DNA of 64,000 nt from Massilistercora timonensis (GCF_900312975.1 NZ_LT990039.1:1860001-1924000); one strand, 5' to 3'. Positions 1-8,141 are shown, counted from the first letter of the stretch. Notes: generated by a model from the sequence alone, not told the origin. Made by a program: numbers and translations.

Positions 1-332
1 TGATGGGTGTCCGGGATGTATCGCTGACGGACATCGTACCCCATCTGGACGGGGGATACAGCCTGTACGGAGAGAATTTCACCGCCTACACCAGGATCTA
101 TGTCAACGGGGAGGAGCAGGAGAAGAAATTCCTGAACAATACCAGGATCGACCTGCCTTCGACAGAACTGAAGGAAGGGGATGTGATCTACACCTGTCAG
201 TATGGATCCAGCGACACCTTGTTCCGCAAAGCTGACGACTACATTTACCAGGATGGGAAGCTGACGGAAGCAGAAGGGACAGGAACGGACAAGACCCGCT
301 CCTGGGTAGAACAGACCGGCGAGGAAGAATAA
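1..332 (+). CDS. C-terminal end of a protein cut by the window edge
   Basis: The frame is open at the left edge, so only about 110 C-terminal residues are visible; the ATG at 3 has no visible ribosome site and is probably internal. Residues around 18-60 (YSLYGENFTAYTRIYVNG) resemble a TIG/IPT-type Ig-like domain, and the tail is acidic. Its TAA shares one base with the folC ATG, so the two are probably co-transcribed. Function is unknown from this fragment; an extracytoplasmic or membrane-anchored parent protein is an inference from the Ig-like pattern. Confidence 0.6.
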   Translation, partial: MGVRDVSLTDIVPHLDGGYSLYGENFTAYTRIYVNGEEQEKKFLNNTRIDLPSTELKEGDVIYTCQYGSSDTLFRKADDYIYQDGKLTEAEGTGTDKTRSWVEQTGEEE

Positions 333-1657
333 TGAAGCGCCCCGGGGATTACCAAGAAGCAGTGGAATATATTGAGGAGCTTCCCAGGTTCACGAAGAAG
401 CATTCTCTGGACCATACCAGAGAATTTCTTCGCCTTCTGGGAGATCCGGGTCTGGACCGCAAGATCATCCATGTGGCGGGGACCAACGGGAAGGGGTCGG
501 TGTGCGCCTGCCTGCAGGCCCTCCTCCAGGCGGAGGGGAAGCGGTGCGGATTTTTCACCTCCCCTCATCTGGTGACCATCAATGAGAGGATCCAGATTGG
601 CCGTAAGCCGGTGGAAGACCCGGTGTTTTACCAGGTGTTCTGCCAGGCATGGGAGGCGGCGCAGACCATGGAAGAAGCGGGGATGGGTCATCCTTCCTAT
701 TTTGAATTCCTGTTTGGGATGGGGATGGCGGCATTTGCCCGGACGGACGTGGAGTATGTGATCCTGGAGACTGGTCTGGGCGGACGGCTGGACGCCACCA
801 ATGCGCCGGAACACCCGGCCCTTGCCATCATCACTTCCATCAGCCTGGACCACACGGATATCCTGGGAGAGACCATGGAAGAGATCGCCGCGGAGAAGGC
901 GGGGATCATCAAACCTGGGGTTCCGGTGCTTTTTGACGGGAGCACTCCCCGGGCGGCAGCAGTGATCCGAACGACCGCCGCCAGAGTGGGAGCGCCCTGT
1001 AGAGAAATCTCGAAAAATGCGTTCGAAATTCTTGAAGTTCACAGAAACGATATTGCATTTTCAAGACGGAATGCGTATGATAGAGATGTTATCTGGCACG
1101 TGCCTCTGTGCGGGGCCTACCAGGTGATGAACACAGAGATCGCCCTGGAGGCGGCAGAGGAGCTGTTAAAGGACGAGAAGATCCACCGGGAGCGGTGGCC
1201 GGGCGCCCTGGCCGCCGTAAAGTGGGAAGGCCGCATGGAACAGGCGGCGCCCCATCTCATTGTGGACGGCGCCCACAATCCGGGAGCAGTGGAGGCATTT
1301 ATCCGGAATGTGGAACTGTTGGAAGGAGATCAGCCCCGGCCCCGGCAGCCGGTGGTGGTATTCGCGGCGGCTTCTGACAAAAAGTATGAAGAGATGGCGC
1401 GCTTTCTTTGTGAAAAACTGAAGGCGAAATCCTATATCGCTACGGAGTTTGACGACAGAAGAGCAGTCCCGGCAGAGGAGCTGGGGCGGCTTTTTGAAAC
1501 TTATACCAGAGAGAAAGTTCTCGTTAAGAGAACGCCGGCGGAAGCGCTGGAAGCGGCATTTTCCCTGCGGGAGGAAGGAGAAGTCTACTGTGTGGGCTCC
1601 CTGTATCTGGTGGGGGAAGTGAAGAGATTATTGGCAGGAGGCGAGCAGTATGCTTGA
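332..1657 (+). CDS. folC: Folylpolyglutamate synthase / dihydrofolate synthase
   Basis: The product adds glutamate to folates (and to dihydropteroate if bifunctional) in the cytoplasm, keeping folate cofactors in the cell. The 441 residues are normal for FolC. The ATP-binding loop GTNGKGS lies at residues 50-56, the Mur-ligase-like GGRLDATN follows near 155, and DGAHNPGA lies in the C-terminal part. The start overlaps the upstream stop by one base and the 3' end overlaps the next small gene by 8 bp, so translation is probably coupled. A stretch near 1005-1100 is visibly more AT-rich than the rest of the gene. Whether it is mono- or bifunctional cannot be read from sequence. Confidence 0.95.
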   Translation: MKRPGDYQEAVEYIEELPRFTKKHSLDHTREFLRLLGDPGLDRKIIHVAGTNGKGSVCACLQALLQAEGKRCGFFTSPHLVTINERIQIGRKPVEDPVFYQVFCQAWEAAQTMEEAGMGHPSYFEFLFGMGMAAFARTDVEYVILETGLGGRLDATNAPEHPALAIITSISLDHTDILGETMEEIAAEKAGIIKPGVPVLFDGSTPRAAAVIRTTAARVGAPCREISKNAFEILEVHRNDIAFSRRNAYDRDVIWHVPLCGAYQVMNTEIALEAAEELLKDEKIHRERWPGALAAVKWEGRMEQAAPHLIVDGAHNPGAVEAFIRNVELLEGDQPRPRQPVVVFAAASDKKYEEMARFLCEKLKAKSYIATEFDDRRAVPAEELGRLFETYTREKVLVKRTPAEALEAAFSLREEGEVYCVGSLYLVGEVKRLLAGGEQYA

Positions 1658-1784
1658 TTTTGAAGAAGAACTGAAGAAGTTCCAGCCCAGCCTGGAAGTG
1701 GAAGATATTGAGAACGCGGTCTATCAGGAGGACCTGACAGACATGACAGACATTCTGCGGGAAATGATCGAGCAGACAAAGTAA
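1650..1784 (+). CDS. Small acidic conserved-position protein, 44 aa
   Basis: A 44-codon frame starts at an ATG inside the folC 3' end (8-bp overlap) with a GGCAGGAGGCG ribosome site 5' of it, and stops 17 bp before the TPR gene. The protein is strongly acidic, starts MLDFEEELKKFQPSLEV and has no membrane segment or signal peptide. Tight packing between folC and the next gene argues that it is real. I do not recognise a family; a small helical adaptor is only a guess. Confidence 0.6.
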   Translation: MLDFEEELKKFQPSLEVEDIENAVYQEDLTDMTDILREMIEQTK

Positions 1785-1801
1785 AGAAGGATCAGTTATT
1801 T

Positions 1802-3190
1802 ATGGAGTATACGACGAAACTGGTGTACCAGTCCAACTACTGGTACAATGACGGACTGCAGAAGGCAAAGATCCGGGATCTGTCCGGCGCGGTCAAATCT
1901 CTCCGTAAAAGTCTCCAGTACAACCAGGCCAACATCGCGGCCAGGAACCTTCTGGGGCTTGTGTATTACGGCCGGGGGGATGTGATCGAGGCGCTGGTGG
2001 AGTGGATCTTAAGCAAGAACATCCAGTCCCACGACAATATCGCCAACTATTATATCAGCAAAGTACAGGAAGTTCCCGGAGAGCTGGAGACCATCAACCA
2101 GGCAGTGAAGCGGTTTAACCAGAGCCTGGATTATGCCCGGCAGAACGGGGAGGATCTGGCTATCATACAACTGAAGAAGGTGGTGGCGGCGCACCCCACC
2201 TATGTGAAGGCCTGTCAGCTTTTGGCCCTCCTCTATATCCATACGGAGCAGTACGGCAGCGCCCGTACCATGTTGCGGGCAGCCCACAATCTGGATAAGA
2301 CGGATGAGATCACCCTGCGGTATATGCATGAGCTCAACCAGATCCGCAAATCCCGGCCGATGCCCATCAAGGAGCGGGATACCGGCAAGCAGGAACAGCA
2401 GACGGTGACTTACAGCATCGGAAATGAGACCATCATCCAGCCGGTGCCCACAGGCCTGAAGGAGAATTCCGGCCTGCATACCCTTGTGAATATCGTCATC
2501 GGGCTGGCGGTGGGCATCGCATTTATGTGGCTTCTGGTTCTGCCCGCCGTGACTACTTCGCGGCAGAAGGAGACCAATCAGCAGACTGCTCAGTTCAGCG
2601 ACCAGATCGCGGAGCAGGATGCTCAGATCAGCGCCCTGCAGAAGGAACTGGAGGAATACCGGTCCACCAGCGAGGAGAGCGAGAATGCCAAGGCCACCGC
2701 TGAGTCCACCCAGGAGAGCTATGAGGCGGTGATCAACGTCTATCAGCACTTTAATGCCGGAGATATGAGCGACAATGCCATGCTGGAAGAGATGCTCAAG
2801 ATCAATCCGGATTCTCTGGGCACTCTGGGAAGAGATCGGTATGAGGAGATCCGGGATTCCCTGTATCCCAGAGTATGTCAGAAGCTGTACAATACCTCCC
2901 GGGAAAATTATGAGGTGGCCAATTATAAGAGCGCCATCTCCAACCTGGAGCAGGTGATGGAGATGGATGAAGGCTATCAGGACGGCCAGGCCATGCTGCT
3001 TCTGGCCCAGTCCTATGAAAAGAACGGGGATCAGGACAAAGCCAATCTCCGGTACCAGCAGATCCTGGAGGATCATAAGGACACCGAGGCGGCGAAAGAT
3101 GCCCAGAAGGCGCTGGACGCCCAGAAGACCAAGAAGACTGACGGAGAGGATGGGCAGGACGCGGGAGATAGTTCCCAGGGAGAGACGTAA
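1802..3190 (+). CDS. TPR-repeat protein with a single membrane helix
   Basis: This 462-residue protein has N-terminal tetratricopeptide-like helices (about residues 15-190, including SLRKSLQYNQANIAARNLLG), one hydrophobic segment near 225-250 (VNIVIGLAVGIAFMWLLVLP), a coiled-coil stretch rich in Q and E (about 260-305), and a second TPR-like block towards the C-terminus. The tail is charged and low in complexity. It is probably membrane-anchored with TPR domains on both sides, a scaffold type seen near cell-envelope genes in Clostridia. No enzymatic motif is visible. It is followed by an intrinsic terminator and then spoIIAA. Confidence 0.8.
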   Translation: MEYTTKLVYQSNYWYNDGLQKAKIRDLSGAVKSLRKSLQYNQANIAARNLLGLVYYGRGDVIEALVEWILSKNIQSHDNIANYYISKVQEVPGELETINQAVKRFNQSLDYARQNGEDLAIIQLKKVVAAHPTYVKACQLLALLYIHTEQYGSARTMLRAAHNLDKTDEITLRYMHELNQIRKSRPMPIKERDTGKQEQQTVTYSIGNETIIQPVPTGLKENSGLHTLVNIVIGLAVGIAFMWLLVLPAVTTSRQKETNQQTAQFSDQIAEQDAQISALQKELEEYRSTSEESENAKATAESTQESYEAVINVYQHFNAGDMSDNAMLEEMLKINPDSLGTLGRDRYEEIRDSLYPRVCQKLYNTSRENYEVANYKSAISNLEQVMEMDEGYQDGQAMLLLAQSYEKNGDQDKANLRYQQILEDHKDTEAAKDAQKALDAQKTKKTDGEDGQDAGDSSQGET

Positions 3191-3222
3191 GAATAAGGAT
3201 CAAAATAAGATACAAAAGAGAA

Positions 3223-3253
3223 GGATACGTGGAAAGGACCACGTGTCCTTTTT
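3223..3253 (+). terminator. Intrinsic terminator before spoIIAA
   Basis: A 10-bp stem (GGATACGTGG with CCACGTGTCC, one G-U pair) and a 6-nt loop are followed by TTTTT. It separates the folC-TPR transcript from the spoIIA operon. Confidence 0.85.
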
Positions 3254-3309
3254 CTTTTGCCGTAAAATGCAGCCCAGGAGGCATAAAAACAGGAGAAAGG
3301 GGAGAAACT

Positions 3310-3621
3310 ATGGAGTACCAGGTGCAGGAAAACTGCCTGACCATTTTCCTTCCGCATGAGCTGGACCACCACAATGCGGAGACCATCCGGAAGGAATCGG
3401 ATCACCTGATCGACCGGAACCATATCCGGTATGTGGTCTTTGATTTCGCCCGGACGAATTTCATGGACAGTTCCGGGATCGGAGTGATCATGGGGAGGTA
3501 TAAAAGGATCTATATGCTGGGAGGGGAGGTGTGCGCCGTGCACACAAACGAAAGGATGAGGAAGATATTGACCATGTCGGGAATAACGAAAATCATGCAG
3601 ATCTATGAGGAGGACAGATAA
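3310..3621 (+). CDS. spoIIAA: Anti-sigma F factor antagonist SpoIIAA
   Basis: SpoIIAA is the STAS-domain protein that frees sigma F by binding SpoIIAB in the forespore, and is itself switched off when SpoIIAB phosphorylates its serine. The 103-residue length fits. The motif FMDSSGIGVIMGRYK carries the phosphorylatable Ser. I chose the ATG at 3310 because GAAAGGGGAGA lies just upstream; an in-frame extension to 3229 runs through the terminator and is not credible. spoIIAB begins at the base after its stop, and the order AA-AB-sigF is the classic spoIIA operon. Confidence 0.96.
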   Translation: MEYQVQENCLTIFLPHELDHHNAETIRKESDHLIDRNHIRYVVFDFARTNFMDSSGIGVIMGRYKRIYMLGGEVCAVHTNERMRKILTMSGITKIMQIYEEDR

Positions 3622-4077
3622 ATGGAAAATACCAATGAAATGGAACTAATCTTTGACAGCCGCTCGTCCAACGAATCCTTCGCCCGGGTGACGGTGGCGG
3701 CGTTTATGACGTCTCTGAACCCCACGGTGGAGGAGGTGTCCGATGTGAAGACCGCCGTCTCCGAGGCGGTGACCAACGCCATCATCCACGGGTATGAGAA
3801 TGAGGTACATAACATCACCATCCGCTGCCGTACCCAGGAGAAGACACTGTATCTGGAGGTGGAGGACCAGGGGAGAGGGATCGAGGACGTGGAGCAGGCC
3901 ATGGAGCCTTTATTTACCACCAAGCCGGAACTGGACCGGTCGGGGATGGGATTTTCCTTCATGGAGGCGTTCATGGACGATCTGGAGGTGATCTCCGCGC
4001 CGGGGAAAGGAACCTGTGTGAAAATGAAGAAGGTCATCGGAAAAGGACGGAAACTATGGACCACACAATCGCTTTGA
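3622..4077 (+). CDS. spoIIAB: Anti-sigma F factor / serine kinase SpoIIAB
   Basis: SpoIIAB is a GHKL-type ATPase/kinase that holds sigma F inactive and phosphorylates SpoIIAA. The N-box (SEAVTNAIIHGY, about residues 47-58), DQGRGI and RSGMGFSFMEAF ATP-lid motifs are all present in 151 residues. It starts at the base following the spoIIAA stop and its 3' end overlaps sigF by 22 bp, so translation is coupled and stoichiometry kept, as expected for a sigma/anti-sigma pair. Confidence 0.97.
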   Translation: MENTNEMELIFDSRSSNESFARVTVAAFMTSLNPTVEEVSDVKTAVSEAVTNAIIHGYENEVHNITIRCRTQEKTLYLEVEDQGRGIEDVEQAMEPLFTTKPELDRSGMGFSFMEAFMDDLEVISAPGKGTCVKMKKVIGKGRKLWTTQSL

Positions 4078-4769
4078 TCAGCAGATCCCATCAGGGGGAC
4101 GAAGGGGCGAGGGCACAGCTGGTCCGGGAAAATGAAGGGCTGGTCTGGTGTGTGGTGAAGCGGTTTAAGAACCGGGGAGCAGAGGCGGAGGATCTGTTCC
4201 AGATCGGCAATATCGGCCTTCTGAAGGCCATTGACAAGTTTGACCTGACATTTGGGGTGAAATTCTCCACCTACGCGGTGCCCATGATCTCCGGGGAGAT
4301 CAAGCGGTTCCTCCGGGACGACGGTCTTCTGAAGGTGAGCCGTTCCCTAAAGGAGCTTGCCGGGCGGGCCGGAGTCTGCCGGGAGGAGCTTCGGGAGCGT
4401 CTGGGGAGGGAGCCTACCGTGACGGAGATTGCCGGGGAACTGGGGGTGGAGCAGGAAGAGCTTGCCATGGCCCTGGAGGCCGGGGGAGAGGTGGAATCCC
4501 TGCAAAAACCCATTTTCCAGAAGGACGGGCAGGAGATCCGCCTCATGGACAAGCTTCCCCAGCAGGAAAGCGGGGAGGAGAAAATGCTGGACCACATGCT
4601 TTTGGACCAGCTTCTGTCGGAGCTTGGAAGCCAGGAGAGACGGCTTATCTACCTGCGGTATTTCGCGGAGCAGACCCAGTCCCAGGTGGGGGAGGAGCTG
4701 GGGATCTCCCAGGTGCAGGTGTCCAGGCTGGAGAAGAAGATCCTGAGACAGATGAGAGAGAAGATCTGA
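4056..4769 (+). CDS. sigF: RNA polymerase sigma factor SigF (SpoIIAC)
   Basis: This is the first forespore-specific sigma factor. Its 237 residues contain region 2 (AEDLFQIGNIGLLKAIDKFD, YAVPMISGEIKRFLRDDG), region 3 (LKELAGRAGV...), and region 4 with the helix-turn-helix QSQVGEELGISQVQVSRLEK. The position after spoIIAA-spoIIAB and directly before spoVA genes matches the Bacillus gene order. The paralogue sigG is less likely because sigG normally sits beside spoIIG, not spoIIA. Confidence 0.96.
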   Translation: MDHTIALISRSHQGDEGARAQLVRENEGLVWCVVKRFKNRGAEAEDLFQIGNIGLLKAIDKFDLTFGVKFSTYAVPMISGEIKRFLRDDGLLKVSRSLKELAGRAGVCREELRERLGREPTVTEIAGELGVEQEELAMALEAGGEVESLQKPIFQKDGQEIRLMDKLPQQESGEEKMLDHMLLDQLLSELGSQERRLIYLRYFAEQTQSQVGEELGISQVQVSRLEKKILRQMREKI

Positions 4770-4782
4770 CAGGCGCGCCTGC

Positions 4783-4811
4783 GTATATTTTTCGCGAACA
4801 GGGTCATACTA
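4783..4811 (+). promoter_or_regulatory. Sigma G/F-type forespore promoter for the spoVA operon
   Basis: GTATA (4783-4787) and CATACTA (4805-4811) are separated by 17 bp. This resembles sigma-G/sigma-F promoters (G-n-ATA with CATACTA-like -10), and spoVA operons are sigma-G-dependent in Bacillus. No sigma-A hexamers are visible here. Assignment rests on motif match and context. Confidence 0.6.
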
Positions 4812-4837
4812 AGGGAAAAGAAAAGGGGTGTGATGGT

Positions 4838-4996
4838 ATGGATGAAGCGAGAAAGAAGCTGCGGGTGTGCCTGATCTGCGTAGTGGCTGCGGCTGTGATC
4901 CTGGGACTTGTCTACTGCCTGATGGACGTGGAGAGCGAGACGGCTGTCAGCGACGGGACGCTGGTGCGGACGGAGAAGGCAGAGAGAAGGTCATGA
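4838..4996 (+). CDS. Small single-span membrane protein ahead of spoVAA, 52 aa
   Basis: An ATG at 4838 sits 3' of an AAAAGGGGTG ribosome site and opens a 52-codon frame ending in an ATGA overlap with spoVAA (4993-4996). Residues 9-28 (RVCLICVVAAAVILGLVYCL) form one membrane helix, followed by a short acidic outer or inner tail. It lies between the sigma-G-like promoter and spoVAA, so it is probably expressed in the forespore with the SpoVA channel. I recognise no family. Confidence 0.65.
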   Translation: MDEARKKLRVCLICVVAAAVILGLVYCLMDVESETAVSDGTLVRTEKAERRS

Positions 4997-5673
4997 CGAA
5001 AAGCCGGCAGGAGACTGTCTATCTCAAGGCGGAGCGGAACGTGGAGGTGCAGGAACCGGAAGCGACGCTGGGGGACGTGGTCCGGATCGTTTGCGGCGAC
5101 CCGGGGATGGCGGGCCGGATCCGGCAGATCCCGCTTCTTAAGTTTACGCCGGGGAAGAGGGGGCAGGACCGGGTAGTGGTATCCATCCTCCGGGTGGTGG
5201 AGTGCATCCGGGATTTGTATCCCCAGGCGGAGATCCAGAACCTGGGGGAGGCAGATTTTATCGTGACCTATAAGCCAAGGAAGGATACCGGCGGCTTCTG
5301 TCACGGGCTGAAAGTGGCGGGGGTGGCTCTTTGCAGCTTCACAGGAGCCGCATTTTCCGTGATGGCCTTCAATAACGATGTGGATGTGACGAAACTGTTC
5401 GGGCAGATCTATCAGCTGGTGACCGGGGCAAGAAGCGACGGGTTCACCATCCTGGAACTGACTTATTGCATCGGAATGGTCATCGGGATCCTGGTATTCT
5501 TCGACCATTTCGGAAAGAAGCGGTTCTCCGCCGAGCCCACGCCGCTGGAGGTGGAGATGCGCCTTTACGAGAAAGATATCCAGACCACGCTGATCGATAA
5601 CAGTTCCAGAAAGGGGAGTGAGCTGGATGTGGGAGATGTTCCGCCAGGTCCTTCTGGCTCTTCTGGGTCTTAG
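4993..5673 (+). CDS. spoVAA: Stage V sporulation protein AA
   Basis: SpoVAA is a membrane component of the SpoVA machinery that moves dipicolinic acid into the forespore and releases it at germination. The 226-residue form from the ATG at 4993 shows the N-terminal soluble domain (VYLKAERNVEVQEPEATLGD) and two membrane segments (about residues 105-125 and 155-178). The start overlaps the preceding small gene by 4 bp and the 3' end overlaps spoVAB. Upstream in-frame extension to 4867 would run through the small membrane gene and is not used. Confidence 0.93.
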   Translation: MTKSRQETVYLKAERNVEVQEPEATLGDVVRIVCGDPGMAGRIRQIPLLKFTPGKRGQDRVVVSILRVVECIRDLYPQAEIQNLGEADFIVTYKPRKDTGGFCHGLKVAGVALCSFTGAAFSVMAFNNDVDVTKLFGQIYQLVTGARSDGFTILELTYCIGMVIGILVFFDHFGKKRFSAEPTPLEVEMRLYEKDIQTTLIDNSSRKGSELDVGDVPPGPSGSSGS

Positions 5674-6049
5674 TGCCGGGTTCACGGCGGCGGCAGGACT
5701 CTTTTCCTTCATCATCGGCCTAGGGGTGGTGTCTGACTTCGCGGACCGGACCCACACCGGGGAGCACGTGCTGCTCTATGAGACCAGCGTGGCGCTGGGT
5801 GGGATCCTGGGCAACGTGTTCCTGGTATATCAGGTGGCCATCCCCGGCGGCGGGTGGCTTCTGCCGGTCTTCGGGCTGGCCGCCGGGATCTTCACCGGCT
5901 GCTGGGCCATGGCCCTGGCCGAGATCCTGAATGTCTTCCCCATCTTCGCCCGCCGTGCAAGACTGACCCGGGGGATCGCCTGGGTGATCCTGGGGATCGC
6001 GCTGGGGAAAGGCCTGGGGGCGCTGGTGTTCTTCTGGCAGCGGTGGTAA
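5627..6049 (+). CDS. spoVAB: Stage V sporulation protein AB
   Basis: SpoVAB is a small integral inner-membrane protein of the SpoVA complex. About four hydrophobic segments are visible in 140 residues, close to the Bacillus length. I prefer the ATG at 5627, which lies 8-9 bp after AAGGGGAG; the in-frame GTG at 5618 overlaps that ribosome site. The gene overlaps spoVAA by 47 bp. Confidence 0.92.
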   Translation: MWEMFRQVLLALLGLSAGFTAAAGLFSFIIGLGVVSDFADRTHTGEHVLLYETSVALGGILGNVFLVYQVAIPGGGWLLPVFGLAAGIFTGCWAMALAEILNVFPIFARRARLTRGIAWVILGIALGKGLGALVFFWQRW

Positions 6050-6050
6050 G

Positions 6051-6116
6051 GTGGGGACGTGGTATTTTCAAAAATACCACGTCCCAGATTGAAAATACCC
6101 TGTCCCTTTTTGAAAA
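6051..6116. repeat. REP-like palindromic element, copy 1
   Basis: A perfect 15-bp stem (GGGACGTGGTATTTT at 6054-6068, its complement at 6071-6085) is followed by a second partly related arm (GAAAATACCCTGTCCC, 6091-6106). The whole element recurs in reverse complement at 7636-7699 with one base difference. It fills the spoVAB-spoVAC gap without disturbing either frame. The G-rich foot and self-complementary body resemble REP/RAYT-type elements; no transposase is in the window. Confidence 0.8.
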
Positions 6117-6128
6117 AACCCTTGAAAA

Positions 6129-6599
6129 ATGGAGGCTATCGTGGACAAGCAGCAAAAACAGGAAGCGTATAAAAATTATGTGAAGCAAAAGACGCCGGTG
6201 CACAGTCTGCCGGTGAATATGGCCCGGGCGTTTGTAACCGGCGGAGCGATCTGCGTTATCGGCCAGGGGATTTTGAATTATTGCGCTCGCCTGGGGATGG
6301 ATAAGGACAGCAGCGGCAGCTGGGCGTCGCTTCTTCTGATCCTTTTGAGTGTGGTCCTGACAGGATTTGGCCTGTATCCCAGGCTGGCCAAATGGGGCGG
6401 CGCCGGGGCGCTGGTCCCGATCACGGGATTTGCCAACTCTGTGGCGGCCCCGGCCATCGAGTACCAGAAGGAAGGCCAGGTGCTGGGGATCGGCTGCAAG
6501 ATCTTTACCATCGCCGGGCCGGTGATCTTATACGGAATCTTTACCAGCTGGCTTCTGGGGCTGGGGTATTGGAGTTTCAAATGTCTTGGTATTCTATAG
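6129..6599 (+). CDS. spoVAC: Stage V sporulation protein AC
   Basis: SpoVAC is the mechanosensitive channel-like membrane subunit of the SpoVA complex, needed for dipicolinic acid movement. The 156 residues contain four hydrophobic segments and family landmarks such as TGGAICVIGQ, GLYPRLAKWGGAGALVPITG and GFANSVAAPAIEY. It lies between the two REP-like copies. spoVAD follows with a 32-bp gap. Confidence 0.95.
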   Translation: MEAIVDKQQKQEAYKNYVKQKTPVHSLPVNMARAFVTGGAICVIGQGILNYCARLGMDKDSSGSWASLLLILLSVVLTGFGLYPRLAKWGGAGALVPITGFANSVAAPAIEYQKEGQVLGIGCKIFTIAGPVILYGIFTSWLLGLGYWSFKCLGIL

Positions 6600-6631
6600 A
6601 ACGGCTGCGGTTAAAGGAGATGGGAACATTG

Positions 6632-7633
6632 ATGACGGGAAAACAGAGCATCGCATTTCCCCATGCGCCCTATGTGCTGGGAAGTGGATCTGTGGCGGGA
6701 AAGAAAGAAGGAGAAGGCCCGCTGGGAAAATATTTTGACGCAGTGTGCGAGGAGCCGCTGTTTGGCGAAGATACCTGGGAGGCGGCGGAAAGCGCCCTGC
6801 AGCGCCAGGCCTGCGTGTTGGCTCTGGGGAAGACCCACAGAAAACCAGAGGAGGTGCGGTTCCTGTTCGGCGGCGACCTCTTGCGGCAGGGCACGGCCAC
6901 GTCCCTTGGGGTGGAGAATTTCCAGATCCCGTTGTTTGGCCTCTACGGGGCCTGTTCCACCTCCGGGGAAGCCCTGGCCCTGGCGGCGATGAGCGTTGCG
7001 GCGGGGTATGGGGAAAATGTGCTGGCCGTCACATCCAGCCATTTCGCCAGCGCGGAGAAAGAGTTCCGGTTCCCGCTGAATTATGCCAGCCAGAGGCCTT
7101 TGTCCGCCCAGTGGACCGTCACCGGCGCCGGAGCCTTCCTTGTGGGAAAAGAGCCGGCCCATGTGAAGATCACCGGGATCACCGTGGGGAAGATCGTGGA
7201 TTACGGGCTGAAGGATTCCCAGAATATGGGCGCCTGCATGGCCCCTGCGGCCTGCGACACCATTGCCCGGAATCTGGAAGATTTTGAGCGGGATCCTGAG
7301 GATTACAGCCGGATCATCACCGGGGATCTGGGATATGTGGGCCAGAGCATCCTTCTGGATCTGATGGATGAAAAAGGGCTGGATATCCGGGCCAAACATA
7401 TGGACTGCGGGATCCTGATCTTCGACCAGCAGACCCAGGATACCCATGCCGGCGGCAGCGGCTGCGGCTGCGCCGCAGTCACCCTTGCCTCCTATATCCT
7501 GCCCAAAGTAGAAAAAGGAGAGTGGGATCGGGTACTGTTTGTACCCACGGGGGCGCTGATGTCCACCGTCAGCTTCAACGAAGGGGCCAGCGTACCCGGA
7601 ATCGCCCACGGGATCGTACTTGAGCACTGTTAG
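6632..7633 (+). CDS. spoVAD: Stage V sporulation protein AD
   Basis: SpoVAD has a thiolase-like fold and binds dipicolinic acid for the SpoVA complex. The family motif LYGACSTSGEALALAAM (about residues 107-123) carries the thiolase-position Cys, and SGCGCAAVTLASYILP and GALMSTVSFNEGASVPGIAH mark the C-terminal half. From the ATG at 6632 (AAGGAGA about 12 bp upstream) it is 333 residues, near the Bacillus 338. A much longer in-frame extension into spoVAC is rejected. Confidence 0.96.
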   Translation: MTGKQSIAFPHAPYVLGSGSVAGKKEGEGPLGKYFDAVCEEPLFGEDTWEAAESALQRQACVLALGKTHRKPEEVRFLFGGDLLRQGTATSLGVENFQIPLFGLYGACSTSGEALALAAMSVAAGYGENVLAVTSSHFASAEKEFRFPLNYASQRPLSAQWTVTGAGAFLVGKEPAHVKITGITVGKIVDYGLKDSQNMGACMAPAACDTIARNLEDFERDPEDYSRIITGDLGYVGQSILLDLMDEKGLDIRAKHMDCGILIFDQQTQDTHAGGSGCGCAAVTLASYILPKVEKGEWDRVLFVPTGALMSTVSFNEGASVPGIAHGIVLEHC

Positions 7634-7635
7634 AG

Positions 7636-7699
7636 ATCAAAAAGGGACAGGGTATTTTCAATCTGGGACGTGGTATTTTCGAAAATACCACGTCCCCAC
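7636..7699. repeat. REP-like palindromic element, copy 2 (inverted)
   Basis: This is the reverse complement of the 6051-6116 element. GGGACGTGGTATTTTC at 7665-7680 is followed directly by its perfect complement at 7681-7696, preceded by AGGGACAGGGTATTTTC. The two copies bracket spoVAC-spoVAD in opposite orientation. Confidence 0.8.
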
Positions 7700-7717
7700 T
7701 TAAAAAGAGGTGTAAAA

Positions 7718-8074
7718 ATGGACTATTTTAAGGCGTTTCTTATCGGCGGTCTGATCTGCGCCCTGGCGCAGATCCTGCTGGACCGGACCAAACTTATGCC
7801 GGGGAGGATCATGGTGCTGTTGGTGTGCAGCGGCGCGGTCCTGGGGGCCCTGGGCCTCTATCCTCCCTTCCAGGAGTTCGCCGGGGCGGGGGCCAGCGTG
7901 CCGCTGATCGGGTTTGGCAATCTTCTGTGGAACGGGGTGAGGGAGGCTGTGGACCAGGAGGGATTCCTGGGGATCTTCCTGGGCGGGTTCAAGGCCAGCG
8001 CCGCCGGGATCTCCGCCGCCCTGGTCTTCGGCTATCTTGCATCCCTGGTCTTTGAGCCTAAGATGAAGAAATAG
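7718..8074 (+). CDS. spoVAE: Stage V sporulation protein AE (short, AEb type)
   Basis: This integral membrane subunit of the SpoVA complex is homologous to SpoVAC. Its 118 residues carry four hydrophobic segments and the shared motif GALGLYPPFQEFAGAGASVP. The ATG at 7718 follows AAAAAGAGG. The operon ends here with a terminator, so the Bacillus spoVAEa and spoVAF counterparts are not present in this cluster. Confidence 0.93.
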   Translation: MDYFKAFLIGGLICALAQILLDRTKLMPGRIMVLLVCSGAVLGALGLYPPFQEFAGAGASVPLIGFGNLLWNGVREAVDQEGFLGIFLGGFKASAAGISAALVFGYLASLVFEPKMKK

Positions 8075-8096
8075 AAGGGCAGCATAAAAGCATAAA

Positions 8097-8141
8097 AAAT
8101 AAGATGCGCTGAAAATCTTCAGAAACGCATCTTATTTTTTT
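8097..8141. terminator. Bidirectional terminator between spoVAE and the opposing genes
   Basis: AAATAAGATGCG (8097-8108) pairs with CGCATCTTATTT (8126-8137), with A-runs on one side and T-runs on the other. It can end both the spoVA transcript and the minus-strand pair; it overlaps the last codons of the minus-strand gene. Confidence 0.85.
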
